Virus record (IMG/VR): IMGVR_UViG_3300021961_000202
Location: 1 to 42,406 of that record
From: a virus
Reading direction: 5' to 3' (one strand)
DNA: 42,406 nucleotides
The first letter of the stretch is position 1; every line of letters starts with the position of its first letter. The position numbers and the translations under genes are program-made. Below, in pieces: positions 1 through 8,600 of this stretch. The notes below the pieces were generated by a model that made no database searches, was not told the DNA's origin, and worked only from the letters and a program-made list of their open reading frames with translations.

Positions 1-303
1 ATAGTTACAGTCACCTTTTGCCCTATGAAGACTTAATATTTCTCTACCGAAGATCTCTTTGCCGTGCTTTTTAATATCTTCTTTTAATTCTGGACAAGAA
101 CCATAATACTTCTTCCAGTCTGATTCTTGTTTTACTCTTCTTTTCTTTCCTGGCGGAGTTCTGAAAGACCAGAAGTATTTTCTTCCAATATATTTTCTAC
201 CGGTGGTCTTATTGCTTATACAGTAAACAAATCCAAAGTACTCACCAATATTATCAGTATCAAAAATTTCCCCATTATATTTCCAAGGATTATCATAGCT
301 CAT
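1..303 (-). CDS. GIY-YIG-type endonuclease, 3' end cut by window edge
   Basis: The visible 101 codons begin MSYDNPWKYNGEIFD. A GIY-YIG nuclease core follows: GFVY, then a short spacer, then GRKYIGRKYFW, with a later basic stretch and a motif like YYGSCPELKEDI. This is the family of T4 Seg-like and related phage homing endonucleases, which nick or cut DNA and spread their own gene. No stop is reached, so the C-terminus lies outside the window. The ATG at 303 is chosen because an in-frame TAA lies just upstream. A late-promoter motif GATAAATA at 325-332 sits about 20 bases before the start, so the gene probably has its own late promoter, as I-TevI does in T4. The gene diverges from the plus-strand structural genes. 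The family call is fairly safe; DNA target and activity are unknown. Confidence 0.7.
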   Translation of the reverse strand, partial: MSYDNPWKYNGEIFDTDNIGEYFGFVYCISNKTTGRKYIGRKYFWSFRTPPGKKRRVKQESDWKKYYGSCPELKEDIKKHGKEIFGREILSLHRAKGDCNY

Positions 304-324
304 ATAGTAATCATTAAGAGCTAT

Positions 325-332
325 TATTTATC
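325..332 (-). promoter_or_regulatory. Late promoter motif for the GIY-YIG gene
   Basis: Reads GATAAATA on the minus strand, matching the T4-type late core TATAAATA at 7 of 8 positions, about 20 bases upstream of the ATG at 303. Confidence 0.5.
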
Positions 333-386
333 CTTCAACGGGAACAAAGAGATTCTAGGTATGTTTTGGGATCTTGTCAAGCTCTT

Positions 387-394
387 GATAAATA
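387..394 (+). promoter_or_regulatory. Late promoter motif for the plus-strand structural operon
   Basis: Reads GATAAATA, followed by CTCAATAAAG, 20 bases before the ATG at 415. It lies back to back with the minus-strand motif at 325-332, so this gap works as a divergent late promoter region. Confidence 0.6.
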
Positions 395-414
395 CTCAAT
401 AAAGTCTTATAATA

Positions 415-1386
415 ATGACTGTCTACGTTAATAATATCACCATTAACACTGGGGAATACTTTTCCAGAGACTTTTACCTAGACAATATTGACGGCACACC
501 ATTAAATTTGGTTGGATATGCAGCGTCTTCATATATTCGTAAGCACCCAGAAAGTTTAAATCCAACCGCAAAATTTAACGTAGGATTCATTGATAGGGCA
601 AATGGAAGAATTAGGGTATCACTAGCATCCACAATAACTGCAGAGATTAAACCTGGTCGTTATGTTTATGATGTACTATTCACTGATAACACCACTAAAA
701 AATCAATCGTAATTGAAGGTAATGTTCTTGCAACGGAAGATATATCTACCGGATGTATAAAAACACAATATCTTTATAAGTATGGTGCCATTGAAACTGA
801 TAGTCAAATAGTTGGAGCAGGCGCTGTAACTCCAAGTACAACTATAGTAGCAACTAATATTGATAGTATTTCTGATTATGGAGTTGTAGTTTTTGGGTAT
901 ATGGATCGATGTGGAAATATGACTCAGTTATTATCAAATTTAAATAATTCTGAATATTTAAATAAAATTAATTCATATCTTAATAATGGTGGCGTCGTTT
1001 GGTATAGGCACGAATGGGGTTCTGCTTGCGGTAACCAAACTCAAAGTAATCAAATATTAGCATTATTAGGAACATCAATAAGAGTTCAAAATATTCAAAG
1101 TGTAGCATCTACAACAACTAGAATTACAAGCAGCACTCTTTTTCCACAAACATTAAATCATTCAGCAACTAATAGTTTGAATTATGGAATTCCTTTATAT
1201 GAAACCTCCGCAAATGGTTACGTAACTGTGGCATATGAAAAGGTTGGTAATGGAGTAATATTTGTTAACGCAGATGTCAATGGCAGCTTCCAATCGCCAT
1301 CTGATGAACTTTATACTGCAATAAGAGATCTAGTGACATCAGGGACATATTCATATACAGTTTCTACACCCAACTGGACTCCATAA
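415..1386 (+). CDS. Structural protein: BppU-like N-terminal domain plus GATase/ThuA-like C-terminal domain
   Basis: The 323-aa product starts with a beta-rich domain of about 110 residues (MTVYVNNITINTGEYF to about residue 118) that recurs in the genes at 1401 and 5184. It resembles the N-terminal domain of phage baseplate upper proteins (BppU_N type), common in cyanomyovirus fibre or baseplate proteins. The C-terminal part (about 140-323) has alternating hydrophobic strands and helices (YGVVVFGYMDRCG, INSYLNNGGVVWYRHEWG, NGVIFVNADVNG) suggesting a class I glutamine-amidotransferase/ThuA-like fold; this fold call is inference. A late promoter lies 20 bases upstream. It leads five co-oriented genes and probably acts in the virion in host attachment. 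No catalytic triad can be assigned. Confidence 0.65.
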   Translation: MTVYVNNITINTGEYFSRDFYLDNIDGTPLNLVGYAASSYIRKHPESLNPTAKFNVGFIDRANGRIRVSLASTITAEIKPGRYVYDVLFTDNTTKKSIVIEGNVLATEDISTGCIKTQYLYKYGAIETDSQIVGAGAVTPSTTIVATNIDSISDYGVVVFGYMDRCGNMTQLLSNLNNSEYLNKINSYLNNGGVVWYRHEWGSACGNQTQSNQILALLGTSIRVQNIQSVASTTTRITSSTLFPQTLNHSATNSLNYGIPLYETSANGYVTVAYEKVGNGVIFVNADVNGSFQSPSDELYTAIRDLVTSGTYSYTVSTPNWTP

Positions 1387-1389
1387 ATA
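1382..1389 (+). promoter_or_regulatory. Late promoter motif overlapping the previous stop codon
   Basis: CATAAATA overlaps the TAA stop of the 415-1386 gene and lies 11 bases before the ATG at 1401. The same arrangement recurs at 5164. Confidence 0.5.
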
Positions 1390-1400
1390 CTTAGAAAACG

Positions 1401-1991
1401 ATGTCGGTATATGTAAATAATCTTACTATCAATATAGGAACAGACTTTGTACAAACCTATGATTTGTATCAAAGTGGTGGTAAGGTTATTGATCTAACTG
1501 GATATTCGGCAGCATCAAGTCTCAGAAAACATAGAGATAGTAATACATCGGTAAGTTTTGTTGTTGGATTTCCAGATAGAAAGAATGGAAAAATTAAAAT
1601 ATCAATTCCTAGTTGGACAACTACCAGATTAAAACCTGGAAGATATGTCTATGATATTTTGATGACGAAACCGAATGGTGATAAATCCATCGTTGTCGAA
1701 GGAATTATAAACGCACGTGCAGGAATTTCAACTGGTTGCTCATTCTCAACACCTACCAGTGCTCAAAGACTTTGTATTGCTGTAATTGATGAGAATAGTA
1801 ATACACCAGCATCTGGAATGGCAACCTTATGGAGTCAGTTTAGAACTTCATATCCAAACAGAACTTTTTATCTTTTACAACCAACAGTTGTTGGGTATGG
1901 TAGTAGTGTAAATAATACTAACTATGATGAACTTGCTTGTCCTGATAACTTCTTGACTGAAACAACCGTAAACATTTCACCGCTGATCTAA
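1401..1991 (+). CDS. Structural protein: BppU-like N-terminal domain plus short VWA-like tail
   Basis: The 196-aa product repeats the N-terminal beta domain of its neighbour (MSVYVNNLTINIGTDF, KPGRYVYDILM, then ISTGC). After it comes a segment beginning RLCIAVIDENSNTPASG, which looks like the first strand and helix of a von Willebrand A or Rossmann-like domain, followed by WSQFRTSYPNRTFYLLQP. The metal-site motif DxSxS is not intact (DENSN), and the segment is only about 75 residues, so it may be a degenerate or truncated module. The gene lies 14 bases after the first gene and 1 base before the next. Probably a virion surface or baseplate-associated protein; the C-terminal assignment is weak. 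Confidence 0.6.
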   Translation: MSVYVNNLTINIGTDFVQTYDLYQSGGKVIDLTGYSAASSLRKHRDSNTSVSFVVGFPDRKNGKIKISIPSWTTTRLKPGRYVYDILMTKPNGDKSIVVEGIINARAGISTGCSFSTPTSAQRLCIAVIDENSNTPASGMATLWSQFRTSYPNRTFYLLQPTVVGYGSSVNNTNYDELACPDNFLTETTVNISPLI

Positions 1992-1992
1992 G

Positions 1993-3441
1993 ATGTCTCA
2001 AACAGGATTTCCAAACGGTGGCATAATGCCAGATGATGACGCAGATTTTACATATTCAAATATCATTACTAGCGAAGCAGATATAAGAGCAGCTGCTCAG
2101 GAAATTGTGAACGAAGCTTACATATCTGGTACTATTGAATCAAAAGTTGCAGATACTGTTGCCACTAGTATTGAAGGATTGGCAACAGCAGGATTAACTC
2201 TTGCACAATATTATATTCAACAAGTTACATATCAAGGTAATGATGGATATGGTACAGAAAATAATCCTGTTGAAATTAACTACAGTTCTGCTGTGAATGA
2301 ATTATTTGCAAAATCTCTTGGATCTGATGCAGATCCTAATAGTATTTACTTAAGTTATAAGGCAAATTCGACAAACATAGATGGAGTTCAAAACACATTT
2401 TTCAATTTAGGAGCAGGACCAAATTCATTCAATTGGGATGCAAACGGAAATTTAACAATAACAGATACATATCTTTTTACAGGTTTAGATGATATTGGTG
2501 CAGCGCCAACTATAGATCAAGCAACTTCTCCTGGCGGTCTTCTTGCACAAGTTGCTAAATTTTTTATTGGTCTTGCTGCTGGAAGTTTTTTAACACCTCT
2601 TGCACAACTCAAAGGTGATGTTAACAATATAGCAAAAATGCTTTTTGGAGCATCAGCAGCAAACTACGTTGATGATGGTGTTCCTTTCAACCTTTTTAGA
2701 TGGGCACAAGTAAATGGGCAAAATGTAACAAACATTGGACTCATTGAACCAATGAAATTTCGTAAAATATTTACCCCACAAGAATTATATGATAATAACC
2801 CCACACTTTTCTTTGATGCTGTTGCTAGAGGTTTAATACCATTTTCGGCATTACTTGCAATGCCAGATTTTATTTGTAATTCAATAGAAGTTGGTTCAGG
2901 TCCAGATCCATTCGGATTTCTTCCAAATTATGCACCAGTTAATACAACTTTGCCCGCTGATCCTAATAGTTGGACTTTTGGTGGAGGTGGAAATTATCCA
3001 AGACCCTTTACTAGTTTTGCCCAGAGAATAACGGAGGCAAATCTTTCTCTTGGTCCATTTGCAATGGTGGATTTTAAAAATCCAACCACTAATGTATCAA
3101 CAAGAATTTCTGGAAGAATATGTAATTTGGCAGTAGTATGTAATGGTGCTCCTGGTGAAGTTGGATTTATAAGACAAGATTGGTATGGTGCAGATTTAAG
3201 TGGAACTGGTTATGGTAGTAACCTATTAAAGTGGCAGTGGTGGGAACAAGCAATAAAAACAAAATATACATTTCCATATGGACACCTTCCAGGATATCCA
3301 GAAGTGACAATAGAAGTTGCAACAGCATCTTATGCTGTTGGAAACGCTAATAACTTTGCACCAGATCTTCCAATACAAGAAGATTATACACTTCTTCTTG
3401 GAACAGTTCTTGCTGCGGCAGCACTTGGAGCGATACTATAA
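1993..3441 (+). CDS. Putative structural protein, unknown function
   Basis: The 482-aa product is not recognised by a named family. It is rich in Gly, Asn, Ala and aromatic residues, lacks a signal peptide, and has a helical N-terminal third (ADIRAAAQEIVNEAY). Its C-terminus is strongly hydrophobic (TLLLGTVLAAAALGAIL), which could be a membrane segment or a buried oligomerisation helix. It starts 1 base after the previous stop, and its own stop codon TAATG overlaps the next start, so it is translated as part of the late adhesin/baseplate operon. Context suggests a fibre or baseplate part; no enzymatic motif is visible. Confidence 0.6.
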   Translation: MSQTGFPNGGIMPDDDADFTYSNIITSEADIRAAAQEIVNEAYISGTIESKVADTVATSIEGLATAGLTLAQYYIQQVTYQGNDGYGTENNPVEINYSSAVNELFAKSLGSDADPNSIYLSYKANSTNIDGVQNTFFNLGAGPNSFNWDANGNLTITDTYLFTGLDDIGAAPTIDQATSPGGLLAQVAKFFIGLAAGSFLTPLAQLKGDVNNIAKMLFGASAANYVDDGVPFNLFRWAQVNGQNVTNIGLIEPMKFRKIFTPQELYDNNPTLFFDAVARGLIPFSALLAMPDFICNSIEVGSGPDPFGFLPNYAPVNTTLPADPNSWTFGGGGNYPRPFTSFAQRITEANLSLGPFAMVDFKNPTTNVSTRISGRICNLAVVCNGAPGEVGFIRQDWYGADLSGTGYGSNLLKWQWWEQAIKTKYTFPYGHLPGYPEVTIEVATASYAVGNANNFAPDLPIQEDYTLLLGTVLAAAALGAIL

Positions 3442-5168
3442 TGCCAAAACCAACTAGTAATAATAGAATTACATTTAAAAATTATTTAAGAGCAAACAAA
3501 CAAAAATTCACAAGTGGAATACAAACTTGTGTTCTTGGTGATATTCAAAATACTATCCTATCAATATCTTCCGGAATTGATACCTCACAAATAACAAGAG
3601 TTATTATATTTGATGATGGGGAAAAAGTTGGATTATCAACAGTCTTAAAACAAAAGCAACTATTTTATGTTCCTGCACTACCAAATGATTCAATTATCAT
3701 TGGTGTTGGAACTGCTGGTGATGCTGGAATAAAATCTTACAGAGGATATAAGTTAGACTTTGTTGGAGATGGACAAGGAATTAGATATGAGAATCAAATA
3801 TTTGGACTAAACTCAGTAATCGGATTAGGTACAGATACTTCACTTACAGTATTAGGATTAGGTGGAGGTCTGTTCTTACCAGGTGATCCACCAACTTATA
3901 GTATTACAGAATCTGCAACAACAGTTAATGAGGGGCAAACAGTATCTTTTGCTGTTACTACTACAAACGTTGGTTCTGGAACAACTTTATACTATAATAT
4001 TATTGGTAATACTTCAAACGCAGACTTTTTAGATGGATCTTTAAGTGGATCCTTTGTTGTAACAAATGGATCTGGATCTTTTTCAAAGACACTAGCAACA
4101 GATTCATTATATAATGAATTTACTGAAGGATTTAAAGTTAATATTTCAACTGGTTCTACAACTGGTACAATTGTTGGCACATCAAATACAATATTTGTTA
4201 CCAACTTAGGAGAACCATCTTATACAATTAGTGCTTCAACATCAACAGTTAATGAGGGTGGATCTGTTAATTTTACAGTTAATACTGTTAATGTTGGGGA
4301 TGGTACTACTTTATATTATAGTACTGGCGGCAGTATGGAAGCCGCTGACTTCTCTAATAATTCACTAACTGGATCTTTTAGTATTGTTGGCACAGGAGCA
4401 ACAACTGGTATTGCAACTGTTACGAGAACCCTTGCAAATGATATCCTTACAGAAGGAAATGAATCATTTACATTTGTTGTAAGAACTGGTTCAACTAGTG
4501 GATCAGTTGTTGCAACAAGTTCAACAATTACAGTTGCTGATGTAGTACCAACATATTCAGTCATACCATCAGCAACATCTGTTAATGAAGGATCATCAGT
4601 AACTTTTACTGTTACAACTGCTGGTGTTCCAAATGGAACAGTATTATATTGGACTGCTTTACAAGTATCTGGAACTTTATCCGCTTCCGACTTTACTGAT
4701 GCTGCTATAAGTGGTTCATTTACTGTAAACAATAACACGGGAACGATTATTAGAACAATCTCGGCAGACCGTTCTACCGAATCAATTGATATATTCCAGA
4801 TTGAAATTCGTAGAAGTTCAATTACTGGAACTGTAATTGCAACATCAGATTCAGTCACAATTAACGATACGTCAAAAAATGTTGGATCTAATGCAAATGG
4901 TCTTACATTTGGTCCAGTTCAAGTCAATAGGGATAATGGAAATGCTGCTCTTGCGTCTGACTGGTATGCAATTTGTGGACTTGAAAATGTTCCAGAAGGA
5001 TCTTCAATCGCATTGTTTATTGATAATTCTGGTAGTATGACTCAAGCAACCGTTCAAGCATCATATGAACTTTTAGTTTCAAAATTAAATGCAAGAGGTA
5101 TAACAATTACCACAGTAACCAATTCAAATGAAGATTGGATTACTCCCTTTCTAGTTGATTTGCCATAA
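3441..5168 (+). CDS. Virion adhesin-like protein with three Calx-beta-like repeats and a C-terminal VWA/MIDAS segment
   Basis: The 575-aa product has an N-terminal domain of about 150 residues, then three repeats starting near residues 152, 260 and 371. Each repeat has the pattern YSI-x-SA-x-x-VNEG-x-x-V-x-F followed by LYY, DF-x-x-x-S-x-x-GSF, and (T)EG-x-ExF, which is the Calx-beta arrangement. Calx-beta domains bind calcium and occur in adhesins. The last 55 residues read SIALFIDNSGSMTQAT, an intact DxSGS MIDAS motif starting at D528, but the VWA domain would be short, ending at residue 575. The start overlaps the previous stop (TAATG). Likely a calcium-dependent, surface-exposed fibre or adhesion protein; VWA completeness is uncertain. 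Confidence 0.65.
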   Translation: MPKPTSNNRITFKNYLRANKQKFTSGIQTCVLGDIQNTILSISSGIDTSQITRVIIFDDGEKVGLSTVLKQKQLFYVPALPNDSIIIGVGTAGDAGIKSYRGYKLDFVGDGQGIRYENQIFGLNSVIGLGTDTSLTVLGLGGGLFLPGDPPTYSITESATTVNEGQTVSFAVTTTNVGSGTTLYYNIIGNTSNADFLDGSLSGSFVVTNGSGSFSKTLATDSLYNEFTEGFKVNISTGSTTGTIVGTSNTIFVTNLGEPSYTISASTSTVNEGGSVNFTVNTVNVGDGTTLYYSTGGSMEAADFSNNSLTGSFSIVGTGATTGIATVTRTLANDILTEGNESFTFVVRTGSTSGSVVATSSTITVADVVPTYSVIPSATSVNEGSSVTFTVTTAGVPNGTVLYWTALQVSGTLSASDFTDAAISGSFTVNNNTGTIIRTISADRSTESIDIFQIEIRRSSITGTVIATSDSVTINDTSKNVGSNANGLTFGPVQVNRDNGNAALASDWYAICGLENVPEGSSIALFIDNSGSMTQATVQASYELLVSKLNARGITITTVTNSNEDWITPFLVDLP

Positions 5169-5171
5169 ATA
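5164..5171 (+). promoter_or_regulatory. Late promoter motif overlapping the stop of the Calx-beta gene
   Basis: CATAAATA spans the TAA stop at 5166-5168, followed by TTTCAAAAACCG and the ATG at 5184. Same geometry as at 1382. Confidence 0.5.
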
Positions 5172-5183
5172 TTTCAAAAACCG

Positions 5184-5528
5184 ATGGCAGTCACATATAC
5201 GGCAAACCTAGTCATATACACTGGAACTGATTTTGATCAGACCTTTGCACTTGAAGATGATAAAACAAATAGTGCATTAAATTTGACTGGATATAATGGA
5301 TGTGCTCAACTGAAAAGGTATGAGTCTTCTTCAAAAACCGCAGACTTTACAGTTACATTTGCAAACCAAAGAAATACTGGTAGAGTTACCATTTCTCTTG
5401 GTTCAACTCAAAGTGCGGCAATCAAACCAGGAAAATATTTTTACGATTTACTATTAAACAGTCCCACTGGAACTACAACAAGAGTTGTAGAAGGCACTGC
5501 ATTAGTTAAGAAATCTGTTACTAGGTAA
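5184..5528 (+). CDS. Stand-alone BppU-like domain structural protein
   Basis: The 114-aa product consists only of the N-terminal domain shared with the genes at 415 and 1401 (MAVTYTANLVIYTGTDFDQT, LTGYNGCAQL, IKPGKYFYDLLL, VVEGTALV). This gives the natural limits of the domain at about 110 residues and shows that the neighbours are this module plus C-terminal additions. It follows its own late promoter and ends before a hairpin at the junction with the minus-strand genes. Likely a baseplate or fibre adaptor; function inferred from domain and context. Confidence 0.6.
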   Translation: MAVTYTANLVIYTGTDFDQTFALEDDKTNSALNLTGYNGCAQLKRYESSSKTADFTVTFANQRNTGRVTISLGSTQSAAIKPGKYFYDLLLNSPTGTTTRVVEGTALVKKSVTR

Positions 5529-5555
5529 TAAAAAAAGAGGGTTGTTAACCCTCTT
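5529..5555 (-). terminator. Hairpin terminator between convergent transcription units
   Basis: AAGAGGGTT and AACCCTCTT form a 9-bp stem with a 3-base loop (5535-5555). On the minus strand it is followed by a run of seven T, giving a good intrinsic terminator for the gene ending at 5560. On the plus strand the T run is weak, though the hairpin may still slow transcription after 5528. Confidence 0.8.
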
Positions 5556-5559
5556 GAAA

Positions 5560-7302
5560 TCATTTGTTTCTTTCTTCTGCCGCCTTTCGCATTCCTTGAA
5601 GTTCTTTCACCTGAGCAGCAAGACTTTCTCTCTTCTTAGGTGCTTCTGGTTTCAGATCAGGAGTTGGTGAAGTTGCTGCAACTTTATTAGTCTTGGCAAC
5701 ATCAACTGCTGCTTTAATACCCGCTTCACCACCACCTGCTGCACGAGAAGCAGCAAGTTCTGCTGATGTTGGAGTTCTTCTTTCATAAGAAGTTCCAGTA
5801 GCAGTTACATTCTTGGATTGAATGGTTGGTGGTTGTGGTTTTGGTTTTGGTGCAGCAGGAGCAGTAGCAGTAGCGGCAGGTCTAGAAGTTGTTCTAGGTG
5901 CTGCTGCTGGTCTTGGTTGTGCAATAGTGCGAGTATTCTTACGAGCACCAGCAAACTCATCTCCGGGCGGTTCATTTACTCCATACTTTCTATCAATAGC
6001 GGCATCAGCAGCAGCATCTCTTCTTGCCTTATCTTTCATTGCACGATTAGCAAGAGCGTCAATTTGCAATTGATCACGACCACGAACAGTTACGTAACGG
6101 TCAATATTTTGTCTTCTATAAGGATCAGATCCAGGTGCATATCTTTGCCAAGTTGATGGTTTTCCTGGTTCCATTGTACCAACAACACCACCTTTTGGAG
6201 CAATTACGCCAGTTGCTCTTGTTTGATTTTTTGCAGATGGATTATATGTTCTACCAGTGTTTGGATTATATGAAGCACCACCGCCAGTTGATGAAGACTT
6301 TGCCTTTTCAACTTCTCTTGCTCTCTTATCCATAAAGAGACCAGCTGGATCCCACCAAGCACGTTCTTGGATAATGTTTTGAATATGCTCAGCGTCCATT
6401 TGCATCATAACATAATGTGCTTCCGAAAGAGTTTCGGCGTGACCTTCTGAAAGAATGTAATCCAGAACAACATCATATGCTTCCTTTTTCACTTCCTTTT
6501 TCAAAGGATTTTTTGAAAGTGCATCTGAGGTTTTTGCCATTTCTTTATCAGTGCTTATAGTTACTTTGGGAGTTGGTGTAGGTGCTGGTTCTGGCGATCT
6601 TCCAGCAAACGTATTCTGAGACAATGATTGTTGACCAGATCCAAGATTTTTAACTGCTGGTGCCTGTACAGTTGGAGTAACAGGAAGTCTAGATCTCATA
6701 TCCTTCATTAGAGGATTATCAGTCTGAGCAGTTCCACGAATTCTTGCTCTTTCATCAGCAGCGGCAGCAAGTTTTGGATTGGACTTTCTCCAAATATCCA
6801 TACCCATATCCCTTACCTTTGCCATCTCAGCGGGGTCTCCGCTCTTTCTAGCGGCAGCTGCTGCCTTCATATAATCTGCCACTGGGGAGGGTTTAGGGGC
6901 AGTAGGGGCGGGTTTAGCAGGTGCAGAAGGTGCTGGTGCTGGGGTACTTCCACCGCCGCCTCCTCCTCCGCCACCAGAAGGCGCTGGTGAAGGCGTTGGT
7001 GCTGGTTTAGCAGGTGCTGATCCAGTACCTCCTGTACCACCAGAAGGTGTTGGAGCGGGTGCTGGTTTAGCAGGTGCTGGTTTAGCAGGTGCTGGTTTTG
7101 GTTTATTCAATGATGCTTGATCTTTTTCAAGTTGGGATTTTCCTCTCGATTTAGCATATCTTTCGAGTTCTGCTTTTAGTTGAGGAGTATTAAGATCTTG
7201 CTTATCTACAGGATACCACTTACCATTTACAATGTATCCTGGTTTACCACCCTTAGGAGCAAAAACTGGTTCTTTATTTTCTTGAATGTTTTTATTCATC
7301 AT
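5560..7302 (-). CDS. Low-complexity Pro/Ala/Lys/Gly-rich late protein with EGYA-type helix motif
   Basis: The 580-aa product begins with a short folded segment (GGKPGYIVNGKWYPVD), then long disordered stretches of KPAPA repeats and a run of nine Gly. Near residue 275 it has the motif YDVVLDYILSEGHAETLSEA followed by aromatic-rich WWDPAGLF, related to the EGYA segments of four other proteins here. Unlike its relatives it has no obvious LxEAY leader. The ATG at 7302 overlaps the upstream stop (ATGA), implying coupling to the 292-aa gene. It ends at the convergent terminator. No enzyme motif; probably a virion or head-internal protein by relationship and late context. Confidence 0.6.
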   Translation of the reverse strand: MMNKNIQENKEPVFAPKGGKPGYIVNGKWYPVDKQDLNTPQLKAELERYAKSRGKSQLEKDQASLNKPKPAPAKPAPAKPAPAPTPSGGTGGTGSAPAKPAPTPSPAPSGGGGGGGGGSTPAPAPSAPAKPAPTAPKPSPVADYMKAAAAARKSGDPAEMAKVRDMGMDIWRKSNPKLAAAADERARIRGTAQTDNPLMKDMRSRLPVTPTVQAPAVKNLGSGQQSLSQNTFAGRSPEPAPTPTPKVTISTDKEMAKTSDALSKNPLKKEVKKEAYDVVLDYILSEGHAETLSEAHYVMMQMDAEHIQNIIQERAWWDPAGLFMDKRAREVEKAKSSSTGGGASYNPNTGRTYNPSAKNQTRATGVIAPKGGVVGTMEPGKPSTWQRYAPGSDPYRRQNIDRYVTVRGRDQLQIDALANRAMKDKARRDAAADAAIDRKYGVNEPPGDEFAGARKNTRTIAQPRPAAAPRTTSRPAATATAPAAPKPKPQPPTIQSKNVTATGTSYERRTPTSAELAASRAAGGGEAGIKAAVDVAKTNKVAATSPTPDLKPEAPKKRESLAAQVKELQGMRKAAEERNK

Positions 7303-8177
7303 CTTAGTCTGATAGTTCCTTGTGGAGTTAAATCTAATCCTGATTTTTTTTCTTCTGGTTTTTGTGCGGGTTTTGGTTTTTCACCACCCATTACAGCAGA
7401 AACACCACCTTGAATAAATCTTCCAGCAGTATTAAGAGCTGCTTGACCCAATCCAGTAGATGCAAGAAGACCACCGGTACCACCTACCATTAGACTACGA
7501 CGAATTCTAGATCCGCTACCTGGTTTTGCTCCAGTTAAAACTTCAAGACCTTTTTTTACACCTGCAAGTGTCTTGCCTATTGGACCTTTTGGTCCTTGTG
7601 CTGCTGCCTGAGATGCTTGTTGAACTGCTTGTTGTCCCGTTTGAGCAGCAGATTGAACTCTGCGTGTTACACCAGACACAATAGGTCCACCAGTTTGCTG
7701 CACTGCTCTCTGACCAGTTTGAAGTAGTCCAGTTGCAGCTTGGCGTGTTGCTGGACTAGTTGCAGCACCTTTTGCTTTAGTTAATAGATTAGCAAGTTGT
7801 CCAAAATTTACACTCGCCTCAGATAAATCAAAACTCTCATTCATACAAAATTCATATAAATGCTCTTCGGTGATTTCATTAGCATCATATCCATTTTCGA
7901 TGAAATGGTTAATAATTTGCTCGGATATAATAATTGTTGATGCAATATCATTAAACCAACTCTCACTTAAATGAGGAATCATATTTTTTGCTTGCTGTTG
8001 AGTGCTAGCAAATCCACATAACATCAGATAATTTTCTACAGACTCAAGAAGATTTTCTTCGTTAACTTCAAAAATATCTTCAATTTCATCAATAACAGTT
8101 TCCTCTTGTACTACTGTTGAATCTGAGTAAATTGACTTATATGCTTCTGCAAGTCCTTGCGTTACCTTTGGAGTCAT
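7299..8177 (-). CDS. Late structural/internal protein with LAEA leader and diverged EGYA-type segment
   Basis: The 292-aa product starts MTPKVTQGLAEAYKSIYSDS, containing LAE/A, a match to the LxE cleavage pattern of T4 gp21-type prohead protease. A helix segment around residues 41-85 (VENYLMLCGFASTQQQAKNM then LSESWFNDI) is a diverged copy of the EGYA motif. The middle is Gln/Ala-rich with TGQ repeats, and the end has a Gly-rich hydrophobic segment (MVGGTGGLLASTGLGQAALN) that could be membrane-active. A late promoter TATAAATA lies 30 bases upstream at 8208-8215. It is translationally coupled to the next gene. Packaging in the head is inference. Confidence 0.6.
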   Translation of the reverse strand: MTPKVTQGLAEAYKSIYSDSTVVQEETVIDEIEDIFEVNEENLLESVENYLMLCGFASTQQQAKNMIPHLSESWFNDIASTIIISEQIINHFIENGYDANEITEEHLYEFCMNESFDLSEASVNFGQLANLLTKAKGAATSPATRQAATGLLQTGQRAVQQTGGPIVSGVTRRVQSAAQTGQQAVQQASQAAAQGPKGPIGKTLAGVKKGLEVLTGAKPGSGSRIRRSLMVGGTGGLLASTGLGQAALNTAGRFIQGGVSAVMGGEKPKPAQKPEEKKSGLDLTPQGTIRLR

Positions 8178-8207
8178 TTTAAAAAAAGGATTATTTCTAC
8201 TTAAAAA

Positions 8208-8215
8208 TATTTATA
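8208..8215 (-). promoter_or_regulatory. Late promoter for the 292-aa/580-aa gene pair
   Basis: Exact TATAAATA on the minus strand, about 30 bases upstream of the ATG at 8177. Confidence 0.65.
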
Positions 8216-8219
8216 AGTA

Positions 8220-8600
8220 CTATCTATTCAGTGGTCTAATTTGTGCTGGCTTTCCTGAGACATCAGTTTTTCCAGATGGAATAAGACTTGTGTATCTTGC
8301 TTGCTGCGCTGCTCTTCTTCTTTTGGCCACTTCTAAGGCTACTGGAACAGCAATAGATGCGGCAAGAGTTGCTGGATGATAAGGCTTAGCGGCACTTAAA
8401 GCACCAACAACTCTATCTCCTGCAGATGCTTTTGGGTCCAATGCTGTAACAGCACCAGACGCTCTCAAAGCAAAATTAGTACCTTTTCTTACTAGTGGAT
8501 TTTGAGTTACTTTTTTAACTAATGGATTTTGTAATGGATTTCCAATTTGAAATTCGTTTATCTGATATGCTTCTGAATAGAATTGTTTAAAAGTTTTCAT
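8220..8600 (-). CDS. Small late protein with T4 IPIII-like capsid-targeting leader
   Basis: The 126-aa product is started at 8600 rather than further upstream because GGGAG sits 7 bases before this ATG and because the resulting N-terminus, MKTFKQFYSEAYQINE, closely resembles the T4 internal-protein capsid-targeting sequence (MKTYQEFIAEA). It is basic, with a repeated NPLVKK/NPLVRK motif and a hydrophobic helix near the end (PATLAASIAVPVALEV) followed by KRRRAAQQ. The ATG overlaps the upstream stop (ATGA). The leader suggests that the protein enters the prohead and is trimmed by a gp21-like protease. Function after packaging is unknown. Confidence 0.6.
   Translation of the reverse strand: MKTFKQFYSEAYQINEFQIGNPLQNPLVKKVTQNPLVRKGTNFALRASGAVTALDPKASAGDRVVGALSAAKPYHPATLAASIAVPVALEVAKRRRAAQQARYTSLIPSGKTDVSGKPAQIRPLNR

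Noticed and set aside
5818-6335. Plus-strand frames with long Ser/Arg or Trp/Gly runs
   Set aside because: They are antisense shadows of the Pro/Ala-rich 580-aa gene.
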